DNA of 64,000 bases, from positions 7,498,501 through 7,562,500 of the forward strand of contig NZ_JACHNC010000001.1 in NCBI RefSeq assembly GCF_014205215.1, given 5' to 3'. The stretch is from Actinoplanes lobatus (GTDB lineage Bacteria > Actinomycetota > Actinomycetes > Mycobacteriales > Micromonosporaceae). The notes below the pieces were generated by a model, which did no database searches, was not told where the DNA came from, and saw nothing but the letters and a program-made list of their open reading frames with translations. This document shows positions 17,140 through 24,749 of this stretch, in pieces; position 1 is the first letter of the stretch; every line of letters begins with the position of its first letter. Position numbers and translations under genes: made by a program.

Positions 17140-18798
17140 CTAAGCGGACACCCAGAGGACGGCGAGGCAGACGTCGTCGTCGGGGGAGTCGCCCTCGAGC
17201 ATCTCCCGGACGATCCGCTCGGCCAGCTCCTGGGCGTCCGGCAGCTGCCGCGAGTGGTCGGCCTCCAGTTCACCGAACGCCTGCGCGGCGACCTGCGGCA
17301 GCCGTCGCGCATCGGACGCCTGCGGACCGCCGGGACGGTCGATCAAACCGTCGGTGTAGGCGCACAGCACCGCACCCGTAGGCATGGCCAGGTACTGGCC
17401 GGAGAACTCGGCGTCCGGAAAGACGCCCAGCGCCGGGTCTTCCCGCCGCAGCGGGACAACCCCCGGATCACCGGCTCCGCCGGGCAGAAGCAGCAGGGGT
17501 ACGGGGTGACCGGCGTTCGCCAGACACAGACAGCCGGTTTCGGGATCGTAGATCGCGACGACGGCGGTGGCGAACGTGTCGCCCGGAAGGCTGGCGGTCA
17601 GCAGCCGGTTGAGCCGGGTCAGCACGCGGCCCGGATCGGGATCCTCGTGGGAGTACGCCCGCAGCGCCGCCAGAATCGAGGCGATCGCCGCCGCGGCCGG
17701 CTGGTCGTGGCCGGCCACCTCACCGACCGACAGCAGGATCCGGCCGCCGTGAACCTGCTGGACGTCGTACCAGCCGGTGCCGATGTCCAGCCGTTCGGGG
17801 GCGGCCAGATAGATCGCCCCCACCTCCACACCTGTCACCGTGGGCAGTTCCCTGGGCAACACGGCCCGGTGGAACGAGTCGGCGGCGCGGCGCTCCGCAT
17901 GCCACTGCGTCTGCGCCTGCTGGCTGGCACGCTGAGCATGGCGGATCTGGGTGACATCCTGGGCGACTCCCCGCATGGTCCGCGGCGCCTGTCCGGCCCG
18001 CCGCCCCGGCGTCGTCGCCCGGCACGACACGATCAGTTCATGGACGACGCCGTCCATGGCCGCGACGCGTATCTCGGTCCGGTCGGGTTCACCCGTACGC
18101 CACACCTTCCCGGCGACGGTCAGCAGCCTGGCCAGATCGTCCGGATGCACACGCTGCCGCAACTGTTCGAGGCGCACCCCGGCGGACGGAAGCCGGAGCA
18201 GGTCGCACAACCCGGTGGACAGCACGATCATGCCGGAATCCAGGTCGAGGTCCCACAGGCCGGAACGGGTGAGCTGATGAGTCTCGGCCAATCGGTCGGC
18301 GCAGTCCGTGGCCAGGTTCAGCCACAGGTCCATCAGGTCGTCGGCCGGGAGCACGGGTTGCCGGCCCAGCGGCACGCCCGCGGCCGCATCGACCGATCCG
18401 GCGAGCCCGACCGTCTGCTCCGCGACGCTCCCGGAACCCAGGAGGGCATCGATCGTGGCCAGGACCATGCCCGGTTGCGCCGGTTTGAAGATGACATCCC
18501 GAACCCCGCAGGCACGGGCCATCGGCTCGATCTCGTCGTGGCCGTAGTGCGCGGTGCTGAAAACGATCGGAATGTGCCGGGTCGCCGGCTGGATGCGCAG
18601 CAGGCGAGCCAGTTCGTAGCCGTCGAGATGCGGCATCATGACATCGGTGATCACCGCATCCGGTGGGCGCCGGCGTGCCAGCGACAACGCGGTGCCGCCG
18701 TCAGCGGCCTCACAGGTCTCATGCCCCCGGTAACCCAGCAAGGTGCGCAGGAAGTCCCGGCAGGTCGGGTCGTCATCGACAACCATCACCGTCGACAT
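17140..18798 (-). CDS. Receiver-PAS-SpoIIE/PP2C phosphatase
   Basis: A 552-residue protein: receiver at residues 1-120 (VMVVDDDP acidic pair, Asp 52 in ITDVMMPHLDGYE, Lys in VIFKPAQ), a PAS domain at about 185-295 ending in MRGVAQDVT, and a PP2C-like SpoIIE phosphatase from about 315 to the end (VEVGAIYLAAPE, LSVGEVAGHDQPAAAA, LANAGHPVPLLL, LCAYTDGLID, DDDVCLAVL metal-binding motifs). Such proteins dephosphorylate anti-sigma antagonists in the general stress pathway, so the relay may feed into sigma-B-type partner switching; no antagonist gene is in view. ATG 18798 has GGGAG upstream. The tail is convergent with the receiver gene, 16 bp apart. Confidence 0.92.
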   Translation of the reverse strand: MSTVMVVDDDPTCRDFLRTLLGYRGHETCEAADGGTALSLARRRPPDAVITDVMMPHLDGYELARLLRIQPATRHIPIVFSTAHYGHDEIEPMARACGVRDVIFKPAQPGMVLATIDALLGSGSVAEQTVGLAGSVDAAAGVPLGRQPVLPADDLMDLWLNLATDCADRLAETHQLTRSGLWDLDLDSGMIVLSTGLCDLLRLPSAGVRLEQLRQRVHPDDLARLLTVAGKVWRTGEPDRTEIRVAAMDGVVHELIVSCRATTPGRRAGQAPRTMRGVAQDVTQIRHAQRASQQAQTQWHAERRAADSFHRAVLPRELPTVTGVEVGAIYLAAPERLDIGTGWYDVQQVHGGRILLSVGEVAGHDQPAAAAIASILAALRAYSHEDPDPGRVLTRLNRLLTASLPGDTFATAVVAIYDPETGCLCLANAGHPVPLLLLPGGAGDPGVVPLRREDPALGVFPDAEFSGQYLAMPTGAVLCAYTDGLIDRPGGPQASDARRLPQVAAQAFGELEADHSRQLPDAQELAERIVREMLEGDSPDDDVCLAVLWVSA

Positions 18799-18924
18799 CG
18801 ATCTCCCATCACGAGAAGTCCATCTGCGGCCAATTTCAACGGACATCGAACAGAATGAGGCATCCCCGGCCGGGAAATCGCACCGGCCGTCCGTCTCCCA
18901 CCTGCGAGGTAGCGGCCGCCGGAA

Positions 18925-19386
18925 TTACGAAGGACTGATGGAGAGATAGATGACGCGTGCTCCCTGGGTCCAGCATCGGTGCAGGTCCTCGGCGTTCGGA
19001 GTGCCGTCCGCCGCGTACCCGATGTTGTTGAAGCCGGCGAAGTTCCGGTTGTCCCGGGCGATCACCTCGTATGCGGCGACCACCTCGGACTCACCGGTCT
19101 CCACCCGGACGTCGGCGGTCCGGCGCCGGCCCAGGTAGCGGACGTCGACCGGTGAGCCGGTCCGTAGATTGCGCGCCCACGCGAACGGCGTGCCGATCAG
19201 GATCTCGTTCCCATGCCACGTGTAGGCGACCGGAACCGTGTACCGCTTACCCGACCGGCGGCCGACCACATACAGCGTGATCAGCCGCCGGCCGATGCCG
19301 CGGGACACCAGCGGGAGCCGCAGCAGGCCGCGGACCAGCAGGTTCACCGCGCCCTGGAACCTCAGAGTCTGAGTTTGCTCTGCCAT
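18925..19386 (-). CDS. Nitroreductase/F420-type deazaflavin-dependent oxidoreductase
   Basis: A 153-residue Ddn-family split-barrel protein. The cofactor turn is LYVVGRRSGKRYTVPVAYT, followed by ILIGTPFAWARNLRTG and a C-terminal region ending in RVIYLSIS. It is the second of three such paralogues in the window (others at 12210 and 43007), each in an unrelated context, consistent with the large F420 enzyme sets of actinomycetes. The substrate is unknown. It lies 18 bp downstream of sdaA on the same strand and could be the last gene of the glycine/serine operon or independently expressed. Confidence 0.85.
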   Translation of the reverse strand: MAEQTQTLRFQGAVNLLVRGLLRLPLVSRGIGRRLITLYVVGRRSGKRYTVPVAYTWHGNEILIGTPFAWARNLRTGSPVDVRYLGRRRTADVRVETGESEVVAAYEVIARDNRNFAGFNNIGYAADGTPNAEDLHRCWTQGARVIYLSISPS

Positions 19387-19404
19387 GAAAGGCGATCCTA
19401 CGGC

Positions 19405-20742
19405 TCAGCACTCGATGACGTTGACGGCCAGACCGCCGCGGGCCGTCTCCTTGTACTTGATCTTCATGTCGGCGCCGGTCTCCTTCATGGTCTTGATGAC
19501 CTTGTCGAGGGAGACGTGGTGGCGGCCGTCGCCGCGCAGCGCCATCCTGGCGGCGGTGACCGCCTTGACCGCGGCCATGCCGTTGCGCTCGATGCACGGG
19601 ATCTGCACGAGGCCGCCGACCGGGTCGCAGGTGAGGCCCAGGTTGTGTTCCATGCCGATCTCGGCGGCGTTCTCCACCTGCTCCGGGGTGCCGCCGAGCA
19701 CCTCGGCCAGGCCGGCCGCGGCCATCGCGCACGCCGAGCCCACCTCGCCCTGACAGCCCACCTCGGCGCCCGAGATCGACGCGTTCTCCTTGAACAGCAG
19801 GCCGATCGCACCCGCCGTCAACAGGAACCGCACCACGTCATCGCCCTGCGCACCCGAGTAGTGCAGCACCGCCGGAATGATCCCGGCCGCACCGTTCGTC
19901 GGCGCGGTCACCACCCGGCCGCCGGCCGCGTTCTCCTCGTTCACCGCCATCGCGTAGACGGTCAGCCACTCCATCGCCAGCTCGTCACGGTGACCCGACG
20001 CCCGTAGCTGCCGGGCGATCCCGGCCGCCCGGCGGCGCACCTTCAAACTGCCCGGCAGCACACCCTCGGCGTCCAGGCCGGCCGCCACACATTCGCGCAT
20101 CACCTGCCAGATGCTCAGCAGCCCGGCGCGGACCTCGGCCTCCGGCCGCGCGACGGCCTCGTTCGCCAGCATCAACCGGGCGATCGACAAACCGGTGGCC
20201 CGGGTGAGCGACAACAGTTCCGCACCCGACGAGAAGGGGTACGGGACTTCCGCGTACGCCGCACGCGCGCGCGTCTCCCGTACGCCGGCAGGGTTTTGCG
20301 GGATCACGAAGCCGCCGCCGACCGAGAAATAGGTCTTGGCCAGCAGCTCCGTGCCGTCGGCGCCGAAGGCGGCGAACGTCATCCCGTTGGGATGCTCCGG
20401 CAGCGTCCGCCGCCGGTGCAGCACCAGATCCACCTCCACCGCCGGACCGTGCGGCAGCGGCAGCCGCCCCTCGGCGTGGATGCGGGCGGCCCGCTCGTCG
20501 GCGGTCGTCACGTCGACCGTCTCCGGATCGGCGCCGGTGAGCCCCAGCAGCACCGCCTTCGGCGTGCCGTGCCCGTGACCGGTGGCGCCCAGCGAGCCGA
20601 ACAGCTCGGCCCGCACCCGCGTCACGTGGTCGACACCGGCCAGATGTGCGGCGAACATGCGCGCCGCCCGCATCGGCCCGACCGTGTGCGAACTGGACGG
20701 GCCGATCCCGACGGAGAACAGGTCGAAGACCGAGACCGTCAT
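19405..20742 (-). CDS. sdaA: L-serine ammonia-lyase (serine deaminase, fused alpha-beta type)
   Basis: A 445-residue iron-sulfur L-serine dehydratase converting serine to pyruvate and ammonia. The beta-domain signature lies at the N-terminus ([20 protein letters not shown]), and the alpha domain with its cluster-binding cysteines is at the C-terminus ([32 protein letters not shown], and a terminal Cys in NVIEC). The ATG overlaps the gcvH stop by 4 bp (ATGA), so it is translationally coupled. Together the operon turns glycine into one-carbon units and serine into pyruvate. Length is normal for the family. Confidence 0.95.
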   Translation of the reverse strand: MTVSVFDLFSVGIGPSSSHTVGPMRAARMFAAHLAGVDHVTRVRAELFGSLGATGHGHGTPKAVLLGLTGADPETVDVTTADERAARIHAEGRLPLPHGPAVEVDLVLHRRRTLPEHPNGMTFAAFGADGTELLAKTYFSVGGGFVIPQNPAGVRETRARAAYAEVPYPFSSGAELLSLTRATGLSIARLMLANEAVARPEAEVRAGLLSIWQVMRECVAAGLDAEGVLPGSLKVRRRAAGIARQLRASGHRDELAMEWLTVYAMAVNEENAAGGRVVTAPTNGAAGIIPAVLHYSGAQGDDVVRFLLTAGAIGLLFKENASISGAEVGCQGEVGSACAMAAAGLAEVLGGTPEQVENAAEIGMEHNLGLTCDPVGGLVQIPCIERNGMAAVKAVTAARMALRGDGRHHVSLDKVIKTMKETGADMKIKYKETARGGLAVNVIEC

Positions 20743-21101
20743 GACACCAGGGCGGTGTAGCCGGCCGCGTCCAGCAGGTCCGCATCGCCGGTCACGCGGA
20801 GCTTGAAGAGCCAGCCCGCGCCGTACGGATCGGTGTTGATCAAGCCTGGCTCGTCGCTCAGGGTGACGTTGACCTCGACGATCTCACCGTCGGCGGGGGC
20901 GTAGACCTCGCTCACCGACTTCGTCGACTCGATCTCACCGCACGGGTCACCGGCCTTGACCAGCGTGCCCGGCTCCGGAAGCTCCACGAACACGACATCG
21001 CCGAGCGCATCGGCGGCGAACGCCGTCACACCGACCGTCGCCGGCGAGCCCTCGGTCAGCCACTCGTGGTCACGGCTGTAGCGCAGGTTCTCGGGGATCA
21101 T
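20739..21101 (-). CDS. gcvH: Glycine cleavage system H protein
   Basis: A 120-residue lipoyl carrier of the glycine cleavage complex, shuttling the aminomethyl group between P, T and L proteins. The YSRDHEWL N-terminus, [12 protein letters not shown] and the lipoylation site [12 protein letters not shown] (Lys 61) are canonical. The ATG at 21101 has no good ribosome site: upstream is the IscB element. If the element (21102-22823) is removed, the gcvT stop is followed by GGAGCCGACC and then this ATG, an ideal native ribosome site, so the insertion has probably separated gcvH from its own translation signal. It overlaps sdaA by 4 bp. Confidence 0.95.
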   Translation of the reverse strand: MIPENLRYSRDHEWLTEGSPATVGVTAFAADALGDVVFVELPEPGTLVKAGDPCGEIESTKSVSEVYAPADGEIVEVNVTLSDEPGLINTDPYGAGWLFKLRVTGDADLLDAAGYTALVS

Positions 21102-21171
21102 CGCGTCATTAGGGCGGAAACCCGGTCCTTCCAGACCAGGAGAAGGCCCGGTACGGCCCGGCGGGTTTATG

Positions 21172-22479
21172 TCAGGCATGGGTTGGTTGTCCTTCGGGTT
21201 GGCGGGTGTAGGCCCAGCCGTCAGCGCGTTGCAGTAGCCGGATGTGCCGGTGGTGGATTCCTTGGACCAGTCTGGTTGTGGTGCGGATGTTGAACTTGCC
21301 GGTGGTGCGTACGGCGACCCGGCCGGTGTGCGTGCCCCGTTTGACACCGGTCGGGACGACGGCGTGGACGAGGTCGCCGGTGGCGAAGCCGTGGACCTGT
21401 TTCTTCCTGGGTAGGTGTAGGCGGGGGAAGCCGTACCTGTTGCTGCGGGTGCGGGCGTAGCTGCCCCGGCCCGTTGACGTCGCGACCAGCGTCGTGTTCG
21501 GCCAGCGGACGACGGTGTCGAGCGCGCCGGTGTGCAGGGCGTCGAGGGTGTGGGTTTTCGGTGCGCCGGTGCGGTGCCGGTTCCATTTCGTGCGGCCGCC
21601 GGTAGCAACCTGCACCGGCAGGCCGGTGCCGGTCAGCGCCCGCCACAACGCCCACCGGGTCGAACTCGCCGCGGCGGCGTCGCGCAGCGGTGTCTTCGCC
21701 TGGCGCAGGATCCGGGCGAGCACGGCGGGCCGGTCGGTGAGGAACACGTCCACCGGTGTGGAGCCTTTGGCCTGGTTGCAGGGGACGCATGCCAGGGTGA
21801 GGTTCGCGATCCGGTCGGAGCCGCCTCGCGCTCTGGGGTGGATGTGGTCGATGTTGAGCGGTATCCCCGTGGCGTTGCAGTAGGCGCAGCGGCGTTTCCA
21901 TTTCTCGAGCAGGTACTCGCGGACCTCGTACCCGGCGAGTTCGCCGGCCTGATATTCCGTACTTTGAATGGTGGGGTTCTGCAGCAGCTGGGTGTCGAAC
22001 GCAACCGTCTCGACGTGCACCTGTGTGACCGGCGTCCACCGGCGCAGCCGGTCAACCCACGACATCGTGGTGTCGACCCGGTGCCGCAGCGACGGGGCGA
22101 GCCAGCCTTGCGGCCGGGCGCGGTTGTTGAACCGTGGTGCCCGGTAGCGCAGGTTGCGTGACCGGCGGCCGCGGCGCAGCGCGGCCCGGGCGGTCAGCTT
22201 GTCGCGGATCTGCCCGCCCCGGTGCCGGATTTCGATGGCGAGCAGCCCGGTACGGGCGCCGGCCCGCGTGGTGAACACGGCGACGCCGGTCGCCTTCGAC
22301 CCCGGGTCCACACCGACCTCGACCCCCTGGATCTCAGAGTCTTGCACGGTGCGGTCTTTGAGGCGGATGACGAACGGGGTGTGCCGGTGCACGACGGCGC
22401 GGCCGGCGGCGAGCAGTTTGCGGGCACGGGCGGGGGTGCACGGTTGTAGTGGCCGGCCGTGCTTGTCGAGGACGAGCAC
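21172..22479 (-). CDS. iscB: IscB RNA-guided HNH/RuvC nuclease, copy A
   Basis: 435 residues from GTG 22479. Domain order: N-terminal PLMP-type segment (VLVLDKHGRPLQPC), RuvC-I with GVDPGSKATG, an arginine-rich bridge helix (RAALRRGRRSRNLRYR), RuvC-II around HVETVAFDTQLL, an inserted HNH with two CxxC pairs (CAYC and CVPC) around IDHIHPRARGGSDRIANL, RuvC-III at THTLDALH, then a basic C-terminus. This is the layout of IscB, the ancestor-type relative of Cas9. All catalytic residues appear intact. The frame stays open upstream to 22743 through the presumed omega-RNA, so a longer product is possible. It would be co-transcribed with the riboswitch-controlled gcv operon. Confidence 0.9.
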   Translation of the reverse strand: MLVLDKHGRPLQPCTPARARKLLAAGRAVVHRHTPFVIRLKDRTVQDSEIQGVEVGVDPGSKATGVAVFTTRAGARTGLLAIEIRHRGGQIRDKLTARAALRRGRRSRNLRYRAPRFNNRARPQGWLAPSLRHRVDTTMSWVDRLRRWTPVTQVHVETVAFDTQLLQNPTIQSTEYQAGELAGYEVREYLLEKWKRRCAYCNATGIPLNIDHIHPRARGGSDRIANLTLACVPCNQAKGSTPVDVFLTDRPAVLARILRQAKTPLRDAAAASSTRWALWRALTGTGLPVQVATGGRTKWNRHRTGAPKTHTLDALHTGALDTVVRWPNTTLVATSTGRGSYARTRSNRYGFPRLHLPRKKQVHGFATGDLVHAVVPTGVKRGTHTGRVAVRTTGKFNIRTTTRLVQGIHHRHIRLLQRADGWAYTRQPEGQPTHA

Positions 22480-22823
22480 GACCGGATGATGGGTTGGTGG
22501 GGTCTCACGGCCCCGGCCTCCGGACGGTTGCCCGCCCGGGTGACGCCACTGCCCCGCATGCGGGGCAGTGGTCTCCCCTCGCCCATGTCGCACACCAGGT
22601 ACCGCGACAGGGTCGCGGTGTCCGTGTCCCGTTTCGTGCGCTCTCGTCGGCTTGTCTGCTGACACGGATTCCAGAGTCCGGCGCTGAGGAAGCACGCCGG
22701 AGTGGGTCGACTGTCTCATGTGCAACGTAGTCACCTCCTTCAAGGTGTCTCGGGCTGGTCAGCCGTCCCCTCCACACCGAACTCGCTGACGCGAGCTCGG
22801 TCCTTCAGGGCCGAGAAGCTGAC
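22480..22823 (-). ncRNA. Putative omega-RNA (guide RNA scaffold) of IscB copy A
   Basis: The 344 bp upstream of iscB are conserved with copy B and rich in paired segments. GTCAGC at the 5' edge can pair with GCTGAC about 65 nt later; ACCGAGCTCGC pairs with GCGAGTTCGGT; and CCACTGCCCCGCA/TGCGGGGCAGTGG (22546-22571) is a perfect 13-bp hairpin. Copy B keeps these stems through G-U or loop-only changes. In the IscB family the guide is the sequence immediately 5' of the scaffold, here CGCTGAGGAGCCGACC (minus strand of 22824-22839), which spans the gcvT stop codon. Exact RNA ends are unknown. Confidence 0.7.
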
Positions 22824-22833
22824 GGTCGGCTCC

Positions 22834-23883
22834 TCAGCGGGTACGACGGTAGAAGGGCAGGGCGACGACCTCGGCGTCCACCCGGGTGCCGCGGATGTCG
22901 ACGGCGAGTTTCGTTCCCGGTACGGCCAGAGCGGCCGCCACCTGGGCCATCGCCACCGGATGGCCGAGCGTGGGGGAGAGGGCGCCACTGGTCACCACAC
23001 CCACATCCGTGCCCTCGTGCAGCACCCGGTAACCGGCCCGGGGCGCCCGGCGGCCCTCCGTCACCAGCCCGGCGAGCAGCGTCCCCGGACCCGCGGCGGC
23101 CACCGACCGCAACGCCGCGGCGCCCACGAAGTCCGTCTTGTCCAGGGCCACCACCCGGCCCAGCCCGGCATGGAACGGGGTCGAGCGCACCGACAGCTCG
23201 TGGCCGTACAGGGGCATCCCGGCCTCCAGGCGCAACGTGTCCCGGCAGGCCAGCCCACAAGGACGGGCACCACGCGCGGCCGCCCACTCCCAGATCGCCG
23301 GGGCGTCGCCGGCCGAGCAGTAGATCTCGAAACCGTCCTCGCCGGTGTAGCCGGTACGGGCCAGCAGCACCTCCCGGCCGTCCAGCCGGTCCGGGCGGAT
23401 GCCGTAGTAGGGCAGGTCAGCGCCGGTGCCGAGCACGTCCAGCGACATCGGGCCCTGCACCGCGATCAGGACGCCGGGCTGTTCGTCGACGCGTACGTCG
23501 TACCCGTTGGCATGCTCGCCCAGCATGGCCCGCACCACCGCGGCGTTGGCGGCGTTCGCCACCACCAGGAACTCCCGCTCGGCCAGCCGGTAGACCACCA
23601 GATCGTCGAGAACCCCGCCGTTGGTGTGGCACAGCATCGTGTACTTGGCGCGACCCACCTTCACCGCCGACATCCGGCCGACCAGAGCCCAGTCCAGGAA
23701 GGCGGGATCGCCGGACACCCGGATCCGGCCCATGTGGCTCAGATCGAACAGGCCCGCGCCGTCCCGGACCGTGTGATGCTCGGCCAGATCACTGCCGTAG
23801 CGCAGCGGCATCGACCAGCCGGCGAAATCGGTGAAGGACGCGCCCAGGCGGGAATGGACGTCGAACAGCGCGGTGCGTCTCAC
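22834..23883 (-). CDS. gcvT: Glycine cleavage system T protein (aminomethyltransferase)
   Basis: A 349-residue tetrahydrofolate-dependent aminomethyltransferase, slightly short but complete. Visible family features: FAGWSMPLRYG, GAGLFDLSHMGR, the QGP segment, ARTGYTGEDGFEIY (folate and glycine-cleavage signature) and PCGLACRDTLRLEAGMPLYGHEL. The GTG start at 23883 has AGGAG 8 nt upstream. A tandem glycine riboswitch occupies the leader. It transfers the methylene group from lipoylated GcvH to THF, releasing ammonia. Downstream on the same strand come iscB, gcvH and sdaA; gcvP is not in the window. Confidence 0.95.
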   Translation of the reverse strand: MRRTALFDVHSRLGASFTDFAGWSMPLRYGSDLAEHHTVRDGAGLFDLSHMGRIRVSGDPAFLDWALVGRMSAVKVGRAKYTMLCHTNGGVLDDLVVYRLAEREFLVVANAANAAVVRAMLGEHANGYDVRVDEQPGVLIAVQGPMSLDVLGTGADLPYYGIRPDRLDGREVLLARTGYTGEDGFEIYCSAGDAPAIWEWAAARGARPCGLACRDTLRLEAGMPLYGHELSVRSTPFHAGLGRVVALDKTDFVGAAALRSVAAAGPGTLLAGLVTEGRRAPRAGYRVLHEGTDVGVVTSGALSPTLGHPVAMAQVAAALAVPGTKLAVDIRGTRVDAEVVALPFYRRTR

Positions 23884-23910
23884 GAAGGAGGCTCCTGTGG
23901 TAGCGGGTGG

Positions 23911-24103
23911 GCCTCCCTCGCTCTGTCATGGGGCCTGAGAGGTTCACCGCCGAGGCGGTTTGCACCGTGGGCGCGGACCGCTGGCGGCGGACCGACTTTC
24001 CAGAGTCGCCTGACCGGTCGCGGTACCTGAGCCTGAGAGATTCTGAGGGAGAAGTTGCTCCTTCGGCGCCCCGCCACCAGGGTGGGGACTCTCCCGCGAC
24101 GGT
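23911..24103 (-). promoter_or_regulatory. Tandem glycine riboswitch upstream of gcvT
   Basis: Read on the minus strand, aptamer 1 contains GCGGGAGAG, GGCGCCGAAGGAGCAAC, AATCTCTCAGGCTCAGG and ends CTCTGGAAAG; aptamer 2 ends AACCTCTCAGGCCCCATGACAGAGC. These are the conserved glycine-aptamer core elements in their normal order. It begins about 220 nt before the gcvT start. In other bacteria this RNA switches gcvT operons on when glycine is abundant. Because iscB lies between gcvT and gcvH, its transcription is likely glycine-dependent too. Confidence 0.9.
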
Positions 24104-24170
24104 TGCAGCGGCGAAGTTTTCGGTTGTCTCGCGAACCTATCCGGCCCCGAACACGACGGTCAACCCGGGG

Positions 24171-24635
24171 TCAGAGATCGGTGACGTGGCCGTGGTCGGC
24201 GAACGCCTCCACCGCCACCACCAGCCGGTCCAGGAAATACGCCAGGTCGTCGCCCACTCGTTCGGCGCCGACGTCGTTCGAGACAAAAACCCCATCGATG
24301 TACGCGAGACCCTGCAGCCGGAGGACGCGGCCGTCGGCGAGGGTGCGGACGTACTGGTCGCCGCCGCCGTTGCTGCCGAAGACGACGATCTCCGCGTCGT
24401 CGAGCCGGTCCGGCCGGTCGACGGGCGTCGGCGGGTAGAGGAAGTAGCCGTTGCCGATGTCCGGCAGGGAGATCGGGCCGACCTCGCGGAAGAGGGTGAT
24501 CAGATCGTCCGGCATCCACGGCATGGTCCGGTCGAGGTCCGGCGCCGGTGGGCCGACCTGCTGCTCGTCGACCTCGTACGGGAAGGTCGCTCGGCTCGTC
24601 GCGTTCTTCAGCCGAGCCGCCCAGTCGCCATTCAT
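24171..24635 (-). CDS. SMI1/KNR4-like protein
   Basis: A 154-residue protein matching the SMI1/KNR4 (SUKH) pattern: a helical N-terminus, then LITLFREVGPISLPDIGNGYFLYP (the LPxxY-like core), AEIVVFGSNGGGDQYVRTLADG with the characteristic FGSNGGGD strand-turn, and a C-terminal helix DDLAYFLDRLVVAVE. SUKH proteins often act as immunity proteins against polymorphic toxins or as regulatory adaptors. No toxin gene is adjacent, so its role here is open. It is followed by the gcv riboswitch on the same strand and is divergent from the M48 peptidase gene. Confidence 0.75.
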   Translation of the reverse strand: MNGDWAARLKNATSRATFPYEVDEQQVGPPAPDLDRTMPWMPDDLITLFREVGPISLPDIGNGYFLYPPTPVDRPDRLDDAEIVVFGSNGGGDQYVRTLADGRVLRLQGLAYIDGVFVSNDVGAERVGDDLAYFLDRLVVAVEAFADHGHVTDL

Positions 24636-24749
24636 CAGCGTTAACCTAGCGCGTGAGTTTTGATCTCTACGTGTGGCACGACCCTCCCAGCGGGCCGGGG
24701 CGCCGGACGGCTTGATCAACAAGCCCATGATCAGGCAAGATCCACGGCC

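Larger units (their letters stand above)
21102..22823 (-). mobile_element. Orphan IscB element, copy A (inserted between gcvT and gcvH)
   Basis: This unit, comprising a structured leader, iscB and a short tail, recurs nearly identically at 47395-49080. Homology starts abruptly at GTCAGCTTCTCGG on the left (22823). On the right the recognisable homology fades near 21138, but joining 22824 to 21101 restores a perfect gcvT stop / GGAG / gcvH start junction, so 21102 is the proposed right end. It carries no transposase; IS200/IS605-type IscB elements are often mobilised in trans. It lies in the same orientation as the gcv operon. Compared with copy B, about 36 extra bases with a possible hairpin lie near the right end. 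Confidence 0.75.

Noticed and set aside
22480..22743. N-terminal domain of IscB encoded by the upstream open frame
   Set aside because: The stretch carries strong RNA hairpins and its substitutions between copies are mostly non-synonymous; treated as omega-RNA, with the translation possibility kept as a separate finding.
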